49,058 nucleotides of DNA from positions 1 through 49,058 of the forward strand of contig JAAAIG010000207.1 in the NCBI GenBank assembly GCA_015852425.1, read 5' to 3'. Numbering within the stretch: the stretch's first letter is position 1; the number at the start of each line of letters is the position of its first letter. The translations under genes and the position numbers were made by a program. The notes beneath the pieces are model-generated. The model did no database searches, was not told the origin of the DNA, and saw only the letters and a list, made by a program, of their open reading frames with translations. This DNA is from Gryganskiella cystojenkinii (lineage: Eukaryota; Mortierellomycota; Mortierellomycetes; Mortierellales; Mortierellaceae). Of the stretch, positions 9,212 through 21,969 are shown piece by piece.

Positions 9212-10517
9212 ATGACCCAAGTAAGGACTCAAGTAACAGCAAGGACTCGGAAACACATTTTATTTTTTAGACATTTATTGAGGACCAAGGAATGAAGTCG
9301 AGTCATTCGACATGTTAGAAACATCTTTCAAGGGACGACATGTCGAACCTACCTTCGGACCTCGGCCTACTCAATCCTTTTCAGCCCACTTGCGTTGTTT
9401 CTATCAATGCCTACAATTCGTTGCGGAGGTGGGCACGAAACAGATCGAGTCTCGACCAAAAAAATACTCACTCCTGAGATTTTCCCTGCAATTTTTATTT
9501 TTTTCTCGTTGGTTTTTTGCAGCAGATCCAAGTCGGCGATACCCTCCCCACTGTCACCCTCAAGTACTGGTAAGTGACAATCGGATCATGGCATTGAGAA
9601 AGAGCTTCAGAGAGACCCCTCCCTCCAATCCTCGCAGATGAACCAGCGCCAGGACTCACTCCTCCCTACCGATTTCACTCAACATTTCCATAATAGCCCA
9701 TATGATCCCGAGCTCAAGGATGCTTGCGGAATCCCCCAGAACTTGAGCACAGATTCCTTCAAGGGCAAGAAGGTCGTCATCTTTGGCGTCCCCGGTGCCT
9801 TCACCCCCACTTGCAACAACGACCATTTGCCTGAGTAAGTTGCTATTCCCCTTTTACCGGCCATTCTTTTCTATTTCTTTTTTTTGGATTTTTTTTTTGA
9901 TTGTTCCTTGATCGACAGCCAAATTCCTGACTTTTGTCTTTTTTTTTTTTTTGCATACTTGTTCCTACGTTAGTTATCATGCCAAGTACGAGGATTTGGC
10001 CAAGAAGGGTGTTGAGCAGATTGTCTGCATCAGTACCGCCGACGCTTTGTAAGCTTTGTTCGATCTCATGTAACCGACTTTTGATCTGGATCCCGACCAC
10101 TGGCGCCTAACTTTAATAACCCTTTTAATGGTCTTATATAAAAAATAGCGTGATGGATGCATGGGGCAAGTGGACCAAGGTTAGCGATAAGGTCATCATG
10201 GCCGCAGACGGAAACGGAGAATTTGTCCAGGCTTGTGGACTTCACCAGGGTAAGGACGACAATCAAACAGACGTGGAAATTGCAAGAGTGTCGCAAGCAG
10301 CACATCTTTATCGTTTTACCTTTGTCATTAACTCTTTCTTCCTTCACTTTCTGTTCACCGCCCTCCTTCGTCAGATCTCACAAAGGTCGGCATGGGCGCT
10401 GTCCGCTCCAAGCGCTTCGCCATGGTTGTCGACGACATGAAGGTGACTTACATTGGAGTCGAGACCAAGTTCGGTGTCTCTGTCTCCGGTGCCCCTGCTG
10501 TTCTCGCCAAGTTGTAA
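9212..10517 (+). CDS. Peroxiredoxin, Prx5/AHP1 type
   Basis: Thiol peroxidase that reduces H2O2 and alkyl hydroperoxides with a thiol reductant. Model: 9212-9220, 9523-9569, 9697-9834, 9974-10048, 10149-10249, 10375-10517, giving 170 aa (family about 160-180). The first exon codes only for Met-Thr-Gln. Visible features: N-terminal IQVGDTLPTVTLKY, the peroxidatic cysteine in VPGAFTPTC (near residue 60), the MDAWGKW region, and the C-terminal FAMVVDDMKVTYIGVE and SGAPAVLAKL typical of Prx5/AHP1. The third exon must start at 9697 (ATAATAG|C) because every upstream acceptor breaks the frame. The usual Gly after His-Leu-Pro is Asp here. No targeting peptide is seen, so cytosolic. Five introns in a 170-codon gene is high for this window. 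Confidence 0.9.
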
Positions 10518-10520
10518 AAA

Positions 10521-10526
10521 AATAAA
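10521..10526 (+). terminator. Polyadenylation signal AATAAA after the peroxiredoxin gene
   Basis: AATAAA lies 3 nt after the TAA at 10515-10517; the convergent gene ends at 10720. Confidence 0.5.
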
Positions 10527-10719
10527 GTGTTCCGTGAATGCTGCTTTTTTTTCGTTTTATTTGACGCGATATGCGTTTGTGTATGAGCAAGATAGGAGTG
10601 ATGATTCCTTGTGTGAGTTGTTGAATGTGTACTTGTCAGATAATGTCAATTTTCGAGCCTGTTTTTTTCCTGTCCTTTAACAAGTGTGCGTCGTGGGTGC
10701 AAGCATCGCCTGCAAATAA

Positions 10720-13046
10720 CTATGCCTGATCGAATGAGATGTCCAAGATTCGACCGCCGTAGATATACTTGTTAAAATGAACTAGATTTGTTTTCATGAT
10801 ATCCACGGCATTCGAGGACGACAAGACCAAGAGTGCGAGTTAGCGAGAAAGTGGAGCTGGACTTCATTTACTAACAATACTGTGGGCAAGAGCGTGTTGG
10901 TTTACTCACCAATGGCCAGTTCACCGGCTTTCGCGGTAGCAAAACGGACCCGCCCAATGCCCCGTGGTCGACCTACTTGCATCAGGATATTTGCCGAGAG
11001 AACCGTGCCGCAGAACCGGAACAGGTCGATGACATCTTGGTCAGTGGTCGTTAAAGGTAACTTTTCGAGCCGACGAGTCAAACGACAAGGAAAGGTTTTA
11101 ATGAGTTTAACAATCTCTTTTCTGCACATTGCTTCGCGTTCGCCTACATTTGTATCTTACGTTGTGGATTAGGATCTGTTCGCCAGAACCAACAGTGGGT
11201 CTTGAAGGAATATACTCTGCGGCCGTCATTGTTGTTGTATTTGGTATTGGGATAGTTGGACGAGCCTGGATCTCTCGATTGAAAAACTGCACCGATACTC
11301 GTTCTTGGTTTCCACCATGTTGTCTAAGGCCGGAGTTGCTTCGGGGCCGATATTCATCCCTGACGAAACCTTCAGCGTACTTTTTGTCCTGGAAAACACA
11401 CGAAAACAAAAAACAAAAAAAGCGAGATGCATAAAAGTTGAGAAAAAGAGAGATTAGTTGAAAGTGCCTATTCGATTCCTAACCTGCTCTTGTACCACTC
11501 GTCGTCCTGAGTGGAGTCAGGTGGGACTAAAATATGTCGTTGGTCAGCTTCTCTTTACCTCACAGACTTCGATCTCTCTGCCTCGCAACTCATATCCGTT
11601 AAACATTTCTGTCACGAAAAATGAAAGTGAAATTTCAAATGGTGAACAGACACAGTAATAAGGAGAGAGGACGTTAGCTTTCCTATTTGTAGAGCACGGT
11701 GAAGCAAGCCCATCGTGTGTCTTCACGTTTCAGTGCGATAAAATATTATGGTACATTACCGACAGCTCTGGCGGCTTCATCGGCTTCCTTGAACAAGACT
11801 TTGCCAAACATCCTCAATGACCTATTGCCTGAATTGAAAGTGGCTGCCTTTTCGACCGTTCCTGCTTTCCTGAACAGGTTCTTCAACTCTTGCCAATTGT
11901 ACGAGATCGGGAGCTAACATATCATGGCGTGTTTGGCGAGAGTTTCGGGAGTGAGTCTGGCTGCTCTGTCCCAATCCATAAAAAAAATGATGTTTTAACA
12001 AACTTGAGCAGTCATTGTTCCAAAAACTCACATTGGCAACAAACACTTGACGGAACCGATTCGAGCTTCGAATTGGCGGACTGTAGAGAAGGCGTTTATC
12101 ACGTCCTGAGCATCCAATCCAGAGTTTAGACTCTCTATCCTCTCGCACAATCAAGGGCCGACCCTTCAAGTTCATGTTGTTCATCTTTTGAATCGCGGCC
12201 GTGGCATTGTCCTCGATCAAGAACTCGACGATACCGTGACCCACTGAACGGCCGGCGCTATCCAGATTGACATTTGCATGAGCCACAGGTCCGATTTCTA
12301 AATTGGATTGTTTAGAAACACACAAAGAAAGACTCGAAGGAGGTTTAGTTTGATCAGACAGATCTCGACAAAAACAAGGTGAGAGATTCCCCTGATGAAA
12401 ATACCACAGAAAACAATCAGAGGTACAAAGACGGAGCACTTTTCGTACCAAGGCGCATCAACTCCTTGAGGTCGACCCAGTCTACGTTTTCCGCAAGGTT
12501 ACCAACATAGACTCTGCATTTCCGATAGGAAGGTTGATTGCCACTGGATTTCCCTCGTTCCCTGACACGATTGTTGTCACTGCTGTTGCGTCGAAAGGGG
12601 CTTCTTGATCTGGAGGACGGCCGTCCTCGATTTGACTGGTAATCATGTCGGAGTGGAACTTTGGACCTGAGCGATCGTTTCCTTGCCGGTGATCTGTGGC
12701 TGGGGCTACGACCGCGACTGCGGTCTGGATGGACGGTGGTATGGGTATCGCGAATACGGTCATCAGTGGGACCATTGCGTCGAGACAGTGACTTGTCATC
12801 ATCGACTTCCATCGTGATTCGAGGACTAAAACTCAACGTGTTAGAAGAACTCCTGTGACGATGACCACGTTCGCCGAGGGGAATCGCGTTGCTGTTGCTT
12901 CTGACGCTGTGTTGACTGTACTGACTGTCGCGTCGGTGATGAAGATGGTTTGAGTAGAGACTGGGACTTGGAGGCCAGTCTTTGTTATAGTCTTTGCCTT
13001 TGAGTCTGTCTGGTTGATGAGAATAGGTGTCGTCCATGGAGAACAT
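10720..13046 (-). CDS. SR-type mRNA-binding protein with three RRMs, Gbp2/Hrb1-like
   Basis: Likely nuclear mRNA-binding and export-surveillance protein. Model (minus): 13046-12449, 12297-12032, 11913-11760, 11608-11564, 11526-11484, 11359-11161, 11060-10910, 10781-10720, giving 505 aa. The N-terminus (about 1-175) is rich in Ser/Arg/His/Asp (RSRGRSPSHRS, RSRSPFRR). RRM1 has CRVYVGNLAENVDW and GHGIVEFL; RRM2 has RQVFVANLPISYNWQELKNL and FGKVLF; RRM3 has QILIHNLPLTTTDQDVIDLF and IGRVRFA. An SR/RG N-terminus plus three RRMs is the yeast Gbp2/Hrb1 layout. Exons 4 and 5 are microexons (45 and 43 nt). The acceptor at 11359 is chosen because it keeps frame; the alternative at 11388 would not. A fungal SR protein of another subfamily is the main alternative. 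Confidence 0.8.
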
Positions 13047-14101
13047 AGTATGCTAGAGACAGGGACAAAGAGTCTCCTTTACTGTCTTTTTTTCCGTTGT
13101 CTTCTAGTCTCACAGAAAAGACTGTGAAAGGAGGGTGAAAGGACGAATGGGGTGAAAACAAAAGAAGGAGAATGAATGACGAATTCCTCTCTTTGCCATC
13201 GCCACCGACTGTGGACACTTTTTGTCATCGGAAGGAAAAGGTTGAGAAATTGATGGCAAACAACCCGCCGAGAGTGCCCCTTGCTGCAAGTGCTGCGAAA
13301 TATACCTTTTTGCAGAATTTACTCTTCCGCACTAAAATCATTTCAGAAATCAAACCAATTAGGCGAGAAGTTTCCACACAAGCAGAAATGATGTCTCAAT
13401 AACGAGGACATTGTGTTCCACGCGTGCCGATGCACGGAACGCATGCAACGAAGAGTTTTACCGGCGGTCAGCTTCCCGTCACTTTGAAAGGTTACACAAA
13501 ACCTCTGCGAACGGGGAAACATCAAAAACCAAGAACAGAAGCAGCTGAAAACAAAATCAAATTGCTAAAGACTCGGATCCTGACGACGAGCAGCCTGAAG
13601 AATCGGCCTCCCGCACATCTGCGACACATGAGGAACTGAAGTCGTGACAGGCGAACTTCCTGTCAACCTTGTGGCAACATATTTGAGGCACAATGAAATC
13701 CAGACAGCTTCGAGTTTTTTCGAAACGATCATCGTTCAGCCTCATTGCAGTGACCTCTCCGTGCCGGCGCTGTCGGCAGCCTTGAAACCAGGCTTTACAG
13801 TCCAAGCTCTCAAGTTGAACGATGCACGCCTGTCGTCGCACGCCGACGTGGATGTGGGCAAGGATCATGACGAACTGGCCGAGGTCGACATGATTGTGAT
13901 TGAGCAGAGTGGTGCGGAAGGTCGAGAGCGCCTTGCACTGACAATATTTCAAACAAGCGGATCATGGCTTGAGATCCATTGTCTGTAGGGGTATGGCCGT
14001 GATGTTTTCAGCGACCCTCGTGCTGAACCTCTTTTCATCAGCCTTTCAAACGTCCCAGATGCAACCAGGGCAACTCAGTACATTAGAAGAGTTTCCGTGG
14101 C

Positions 14102-14190
14102 TTCTCAAATGTTCGACTTTCTTTCTAAACTAATCCCATGTTTGAAATTATTCGATTCGACAATTATTCGAAATTTGAGAATCCATGCAG
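14102..14190 (+). repeat. Direct repeat, copy A
   Basis: An AT-rich 89-bp block ending TTTGAGAATCCATGCAG that matches copy B (14536-14627) with scattered differences. Both open with TTCTCAAATGTTC and carry ACTAATCCCATG in the middle. Confidence 0.75.
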
Positions 14191-14535
14191 GAGACTCAAA
14201 ATAACGATTCTTCACGATCGCCATGGAAACCCGCGTCTGATCATTGCGGTCAGAGGTTACTCTCCTGACAGGCCCGTCCAGATGTGGGAGGTTTCCTGTC
14301 GACGAGGGATCAAAATTGTATTTCAGATGTGTGCGCCAGAGGGTCAACACCTTCGATGACGACATTTTAGGGCTGGCGCAAGTCCGTTTTTCGTTTGGGC
14401 CATTCCACGACATTCTCAGCGCGTCGAACTGCATTAGTGAGCCATTCAGCTGGTTCTCAACTGCCCGTGACTGTTTCCACGTTGGCGCAATGGTCGCGCA
14501 GGCATCAATCTTTTGACCACCTCTGGGCCAAGGGT

Positions 14536-14627
14536 TTCTCAAATGTTCAACTTTTTTTTCTGCACTAATCCCATGCAAGAAATTATTTTCAATTTGACAA
14601 TTATCCTACATTTGAGAATCCATGCAG
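14536..14627 (+). repeat. Direct repeat, copy B
   Basis: A 92-bp partner of the block at 14102-14190, offset by about 435 bp. Both copies end in an acceptor-like TGCAG, so they could be duplicated introns of a decayed tandem-repeat gene. Confidence 0.75.
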
Positions 14628-15229
14628 TCTCTGGCGAAGATTCAAAAAGTCAGGCCGACGGATTCTGCGGACAGAAGACCTGGACCCACTACATGAGACC
14701 GACACCCCGCCAGGACGACTCCTTCGAAAACTGCGCGCTCAATTCTTTGAAAATGGAACACTCGACGTGTCTTCTGAACCGGAAGCATATCGCACGCTTT
14801 CCGAACTTACGAACTATCGCTGCGGAGAAATAATTCATAAGCAATGCTTGTTGTTTTGCCAGAATGTAAGTGACAGCAGCCTTGCTTCCTGATCTTTTTT
14901 CTGTTGTGGTTCGACAACCGCTGCTTGGTCTTTTGGAAGCATCGATGTGCAAAAAAGGGAACACCAACAAGTTGACACTCATATTTGGTATTAAGCCTCG
15001 GAAATGTAATATTGCAAAAAGAAGTCGTCTATCTGAACTTCTGAAGCTAACAAAAAGGCCGACAGACATTTTATAATTCCTCCAACTTCGTGTTACGTGT
15101 TGTTGGCCTTGGGTTCTCAAATATATATAGCCACAAGGAGATTTTAAAAAAATGTGGGTTTGATGCATGGATGATATGATTTATTAACAGGCGATGTGTG
15201 TTGGTGTATTGTAAGAGAGAGAAAACAAT

Positions 15230-17080
<1,851 letters not shown>

Positions 17081-17137
17081 TTATTGCCTTAGCTATTTGT
17101 TTAAATACTTTGGATGCGTGTGAACAAACTCATTCCT

Positions 17138-17791
17138 TTAGACACCGTACTTCTCGCGGTAGGCGCGCATGAGGGTCAAGTGCTCGGTATAGGTTCCCTT
17201 CTCCTCCATGAACTCCATGATATGAGACATGTTCACGATCGCCTTGACAGGGACACCGAAATCACGTTCGACTTCCTGGATCGCAGACATGTCTCCGTTC
17301 TTGCCAGTCTCCTGACGGTCAACCGCGACAAGGACACCGGCCAATTGAGCCTTGCAATCCTCAATGATCTGGACAGACTCCCGGATAGCGGTGCCGGCAG
17401 TGATCACATCGTCAATCACAAGAACACGTCCCTTCAAAGCCGAGCCGACAATCGTACCACCCTCACCGTGGTCCTTCTTCTCCTTGCGGTTGAAGCAGTA
17501 GGGCGTATCCTTGTTATAGGGAGCCTCGGCCAAGGCAATGACGGTCGTGCATGCGAGAGGGACACCCTTGTAGGCAGGTCCAAAGATAATGTCGTGCTCG
17601 ATGCCGGAATCGTTCACGGCCGCGGCGTAGAACTTGCCAATCTTGGCGAGCGAGGCACCGGTGTTGAAGAGACCGGCGTTGAGGAAGTAAGGAGAGATGC
17701 GACCGGACTTGAGCGTGAACTCGCCAAACTTGAGGACCTGGTTCTTGATCGCAAACTCGATGAACTCGCGCTGGTAATCCTTGATGGCCAT
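17138..17791 (-). CDS. URA5: Orotate phosphoribosyltransferase
   Basis: De novo pyrimidine synthesis: orotate plus PRPP gives orotidine 5'-phosphate and pyrophosphate (cytosol). A single exon of 217 aa, the usual fungal size. Visible: ALKSGR-like [16 protein letters not shown] (about 25-40), [11 protein letters not shown] (about 70-80), the catalytic-loop region [12 protein letters not shown] (about 101-112) and the PRPP-binding motif [13 protein letters not shown] (about 123-135). The start is the only in-frame Met ahead of the conserved YQREFIEFA helix. It is divergent from the adenodoxin-reductase gene at 18147, with 355 bp between the two starts. Confidence 0.97.
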   Translation of the reverse strand: MAIKDYQREFIEFAIKNQVLKFGEFTLKSGRISPYFLNAGLFNTGASLAKIGKFYAAAVNDSGIEHDIIFGPAYKGVPLACTTVIALAEAPYNKDTPYCFNRKEKKDHGEGGTIVGSALKGRVLVIDDVITAGTAIRESVQIIEDCKAQLAGVLVAVDRQETGKNGDMSAIQEVERDFGVPVKAIVNMSHIMEFMEEKGTYTEHLTLMRAYREKYGV

Positions 17792-18146
17792 TGTTACGTA
17801 AAAGTGTTTGATTAAAAGGGAGAAAAGGAAGGGGTATCAAGGTATGTCGAATAAAAGACCGAGCGTGGGAGAGAGGGCAAGGTTGGTGTTGGGTTGAGAC
17901 ATCAAAAAGAGGAAAAAGAAGAAGAGAAGAGAGGAAAAAGAACAAAAAAAGGTTGCGGGGTCCCTTTTATCTGCAACCTTGTTCGCAGTCACTTTTTATT
18001 TCCGCTCTCCGCTGCGTTTCTTTGCTTCTCTTGGTTGAGTTTCGTTCCTGTCTTTTTTATTCCACTGCGCTGATCACCTCCCTCTCCCCTCCGCAACCTT
18101 TCTTCCTCCCATTCACCTCATTCCTATAAAACAAATCTGCCGCGCA
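17792..18146. promoter_or_regulatory. Bidirectional promoter, URA5 / adrenodoxin reductase
   Basis: 355 bp separate two divergent starts. The URA5 side is a purine-rich tract on the plus strand (AAGAGGAAAAAGAAGAAGAG, about 17910-17930), that is pyrimidine-rich in the URA5 sense; the other side has CCTCCCTCTCCCCTCC (18078-18093) shortly before the plus-strand ATG. No TATA box is obvious. Confidence 0.5.
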
Positions 18147-20045
18147 ATGTTACGACTCTCATTCATCGCCCGTGCACATCGCTCGCAACAAAGCACTAGC
18201 TCACTCTGCATTCAAACCAGATTCCCCTCAAGGCAGAGGCTAACCAACACCGTCCGTGCCATCTCTTCTTCATGTCGACTTCGCACTGCCGCTGAGAGCA
18301 CTCCTACCGCCAACGCGACCATCGATAGAACCTCGCAACCGTTCAAGGTCGCAGTCATTGGCAGCGGTCCTGGAGGGTTTTACACAGCTCACAGAATCTT
18401 GAAGCATGTTCCCCGAGCTACAATTGACATGTTTGAGGCCTTGCCCGTACCTCACGGTCTCGTCCGATTTGGTGTCGCCCCTGATCATCCCGAAGTGAAG
18501 GTTAGGCACATCGCACCCTTCCACACGACCACAACAGCCCCATTTTCAATTGCCCACTGGACTCACCCCTCACATGTTTTTACCTCCAATAGAATGTGAT
18601 CAACACCTTTGACGAAGTCGCCGAGAACCCTAACTTTACATTCATTGGCAACACCACCGTCGGAACCTTTGTGACACCTGGATCCAAGAAGGCCGATCTC
18701 GAGATCTCGGATCTTCAATCTCACTATGATGCCATCCTCTTGTCCTACGGAGCCCATGAAGATCGACTCTTGGGTGTTCCCAATGAACAGACTCTGAAGG
18801 GTGTGATGGCCGCTCGTTCCTTTGTCGGGTTCTATAACGGTCTCCCCAGCGAGCAGGACCTCGAGATTGATCTGAGTAAGAGCGAGACTGCGGTGGTAGT
18901 CGGTCAGGGCAACGTGGCCCTGGATGTTGCCAGAATCCTACTGACACCTTTGGAGGAGTTGAAAAAGACCGACCTGACAGACAGGATGGTCAAGATCCTG
19001 GAGAAGAGCACGGTCAAGCATGTCTATGTCATTGGTCGTCGTGGACCTCTCGAGGTAGACACTCAATCATCTTGGAAGGAGTCGATATTATTTTGCCTTC
19101 AGAACCTCGAGCTAACTCCCTTTGTTCTATTCTTTTTTTGGCAAACAGGTCGCCTTCACAGCCAAGGAACTGCGCGAAATGCTACAATTGCCCGAGACGA
19201 CTTTTCGAATGGATGAAACCTTGTTGGCCACGGAAATGGAACGTGCAGGCAAGACGTTGGATCGTCCTCGGAAGCGCCTTATGGGGTTGTTGGAAAAGGG
19301 TATCAGGGAATCAAAGCCCGATCAACCTAAATCCTGTACGCTGTTGTTTTTGCGCAGTCCTTTGGGCTTCAAGGGAAACGATCAACAGGAACTGACTTCG
19401 ATCCAGTTGGGTATCAACCGGCTGGAGGGCGACGACAAGAACAGGAAAGCGGTTCTGACAGAGCAGCAAGAGAGCTTGGACTGTGGTCTGGCGTTCAGGA
19501 GTATTGGATACAAGAGTGTCGGGATCGTCGGCGTGCCGTTTGATGAGCGAAAGGGAATCGTCCCCAACATGGACGGCAAGGTCATGGACAAGGAACAAAA
19601 GATTGTAAGCCCAAGGCGCCTCGTGTGCATGTTGCGATTCAGTGTGATTCAGCGAGATGAACCAGTGAATATCGATACTAACACAATTTCTATCTATCTT
19701 CTTACTCCTGTCGTGTCGTAGGTCCCTGGACTTTATGCATCAGGATGGCTCAAACGCGGACCAATTGGCGTGATCGCCACTACGATGGCTGACGCTTACC
19801 AAACAGCAGACACTATTATCGCGGACTGGAACCGGGGTGAACCCATGTTGAGCAACAGCAACGATTCGACTCCCAAGGCTGGTGGCAAGGCCATTTTGGA
19901 AAAGCTTGCCGCTCAGGGTCACAAAGCTGTTTCATACCAAGACTGGAAAAGGATTGAGCAAAAGGAGTTTGAGCGTGGTGCCAAAGTCGGCAAGCCAAGA
20001 GAGAAGTTCCTGACTGTTGAGGAGATGCTCAAGGTCTTGGACTAG
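18147..20045 (+). CDS. Mitochondrial NADPH:adrenodoxin (ferredoxin) oxidoreductase
   Basis: FAD flavoprotein that passes electrons from NADPH to mitochondrial ferredoxin for Fe-S cluster and heme A synthesis (yeast Arh1 family). Model: 18147-18500, 18593-19054, 19149-19604, 19722-20045, giving 531 aa; all three introns are phase 0. The first 60 residues are Arg/Ser-rich with almost no acidic residues, as in a mitochondrial presequence. FAD-binding KVAVIGSGPGGFYTAHRIL (about 67-85), VRFGVAPDHPEVKNVI, a second nucleotide-binding VVVGQGNVALDVARIL, VIGRRGPLEVAFT, and C-terminal GLYASGWLKRGPIGVIATT identify the family. Confidence 0.95.
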
Positions 20046-20249
20046 TTAGGATAGTCAACTAGAGAAAGGCAAGATGGACATACATACTATAACATAGACA
20101 GAAACCGCCATATATAGAACCACCGGCTCCGCCGTTTGTAATTGTATTCTTTTATCATAGTTTGCATGTATTATCGTGCATGGCATACATATTAACATTG
20201 TTTTGGTATTTTTTTGGTCGGCCTGCAAAAAAGAAAGAATGCGGAAAAA

Positions 20250-21365
20250 TCACAACTCCATGTTGTCAAGGTCGTCATCATGCTTTCTAGAAGACTCAGC
20301 TCCGGCCTTGTTGTTATTGTGCGCGTTGGACTGTTGGGCAAACTGGGGCAAAGGTGGGACCGGGGGTCCCCCCGAGGATGGTCCACTTGGCTTAGGACTG
20401 TCCAGGGCCGAAAGTTCCTCCTCTGCAAGTTCATGGCCGATTTTGAGGGCTTCCTTCATCTTGTAGTGCTCGGCACGCATCTTTGCAAACTTGTCATGGT
20501 CCACTAGGTTGATGCGAGTCCCCAAGTGGAAAAATGAATAGAGGTTCAGTTTCTAGGCACTACATTGCTGTGACAGGTACCACTACGTCATTGATGTTGT
20601 TTTTTCCCTTACACTTTGGGTGGGTCTCCTCCTGTTCCTCTTCTTCATCAGAATCGTCCCATTCATCAGGTTCACCGTCCTCATCTTCGTCGTCGTTATC
20701 GTCTTCGTTCTCGTCGTCATCGCCCTTCAGCCCCTTCAAGTAAGACGGCACAGGTGGAGTGTGGGCCAGAGCTACATGCTTCTTCTTTGAGCCGTCCAAA
20801 GAGAAGGAATCTAATCGGGAGTGTAAGATATGCATGAGGGAAGAAAGTTAGAAATGTGTAAAGCCAGGTTATCTCTCAAACCCGTTTTGTGACCTTTTCA
20901 ATCTCCCTCTGATAACGCTACTTAAAGCATTCTTACCATCCATCTCCATGACTTTGTCAAGTTCATGGTCATAGTGAACGTATGGCGTCTTTGGTTCATC
21001 GATCTTCATGGTCGAGTCTTTTTGAGCCTCGGTGAGGATTAAGTTTTCTTCATCCCACTTGAGTCTTTTTTTAGAGAGAGGGTAGATTAGGGAGGAGTGA
21101 TAGGATGAAGGGTTAGGTCATGATCCATGAGCTATCGTATATATCAGTTATATTATCACTCTCGTGGGAATAATAGATAAAGACTGGGACAAGAAGAAGA
21201 AAAAAAAAAGGGCGGTTACCGAGGAGCGCGTTCGTCCGGTGACTGAGCGGCAGGTCGTTTGAGGATTCCCTTGACAGGCTGTGCGCTCAATTGAGGGCTG
21301 TGCCTGACCGCCTCGACAGGGGTGGATGCCGTGGGTTGATGATGTCCCTGGTCAGAGTTGCTCAT
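20250..21365 (-). CDS. Protein phosphatase 1 inhibitor-2 family protein (Glc8/PPP1R2-like)
   Basis: Regulator of type 1 phosphatase. Model (minus): 21365-21220, 21064-20937, 20810-20613, 20503-20250, giving 241 aa. Diagnostic motifs are GILKRP (the KGILK box), [29 protein letters not shown] (Inhibitor-2 core, including the acidic helix and the P-K-T-P-Y segment), an Asp/Glu-rich stretch, and [15 protein letters not shown] matching the (K)R-x-HYN segment. The last junction (20613/20503) was chosen because it keeps frame and gives HPKLDHDKF; an exon start further 5' meets in-frame stops. The Pro/Gly-rich tail is low complexity. Confidence 0.9.
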
Positions 21366-21969
21366 GATGGGAATTAAAATGGAGATTTTTTAAGGTAGGG
21401 CAAGGCAAGAACTGAAATGTGCAAACATGCAACCAAAAAGACATGCGAAGCTGAATGTATTTAGGTTTGAGGGTCACGTGAAGATTACCTCATGAACGAA
21501 CGTCCGAGGAAGAACAACTTTTTGCATTGATATCCTTTGTCACCTCTGGCATCCATATCTTGTGGCTGCATGTTGACTTGTCACCTCGGCGATTAGGCTG
21601 CATGGTTGCGTCGATGGCCAAAAGGAATGCGTTTTACGTAAGCACCGTTATTATCATGTTTTTAGGGTATGGGTGAAGAATGGCAAAGGTAGTTAAAATA
21701 GGGTGCCTTTTGAGCTGTTGAATCTCCTGTCCACGAGAGGGCCTTTTTATTTGTCAAACATTTGACCCTTCATATTTCATATCCTCGTTGCCGAGACGAG
21801 ATGATCAAAGGACGCGCTGTTTTTGGTGGCGCGGAGTAAGCATTGAAGAAAAAAATGTCAAAATCGAAAATGCTAAGCCACCGATCTGAAAGCCTTGCAG
21901 TGGACTTCGCCCAGCCAACAAATCAGATCTTATTTTTTCAACATTCATTACCCACATCTCTTGCAGGAA
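21366..21969. promoter_or_regulatory. Divergent intergenic region, inhibitor-2 / TYW3
   Basis: About 600 bp between two divergent starts; no gene seen. Includes TCACGTGA (21474-21481), a palindrome with a CACGTG core that suits bHLH factors. Confidence 0.4.

Larger units (their letters stand above)
13047..15229. other. Intergenic and decayed sequence
   Basis: Holds the promoter of the SR-protein gene (13047-13250) and then about 1.8 kb with coding-like stretches that do not join. 13644-13988 plus has LRR-like wording (VPALSAALKPGFTVQALKLN, ELAEVDMIVIEQSG). 14191-14515 is open in more than one frame and 14105-14578 is open for 157 codons on the minus strand. Without an intact start-to-stop structure I call this a probable gene relic, strand undecided. 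14640-15180 shows nothing I can support. Confidence 0.4.

Noticed and set aside
13557..13988. Overlapping ORFs on both strands, either of which could be an LRR fragment
   Set aside because: No intact gene on either strand; kept only as decayed sequence.
17114..17815. 233-aa plus-strand ORF opposite URA5
   Set aside because: Antisense shadow of a highly biased coding gene; the minus strand carries all conserved motifs.
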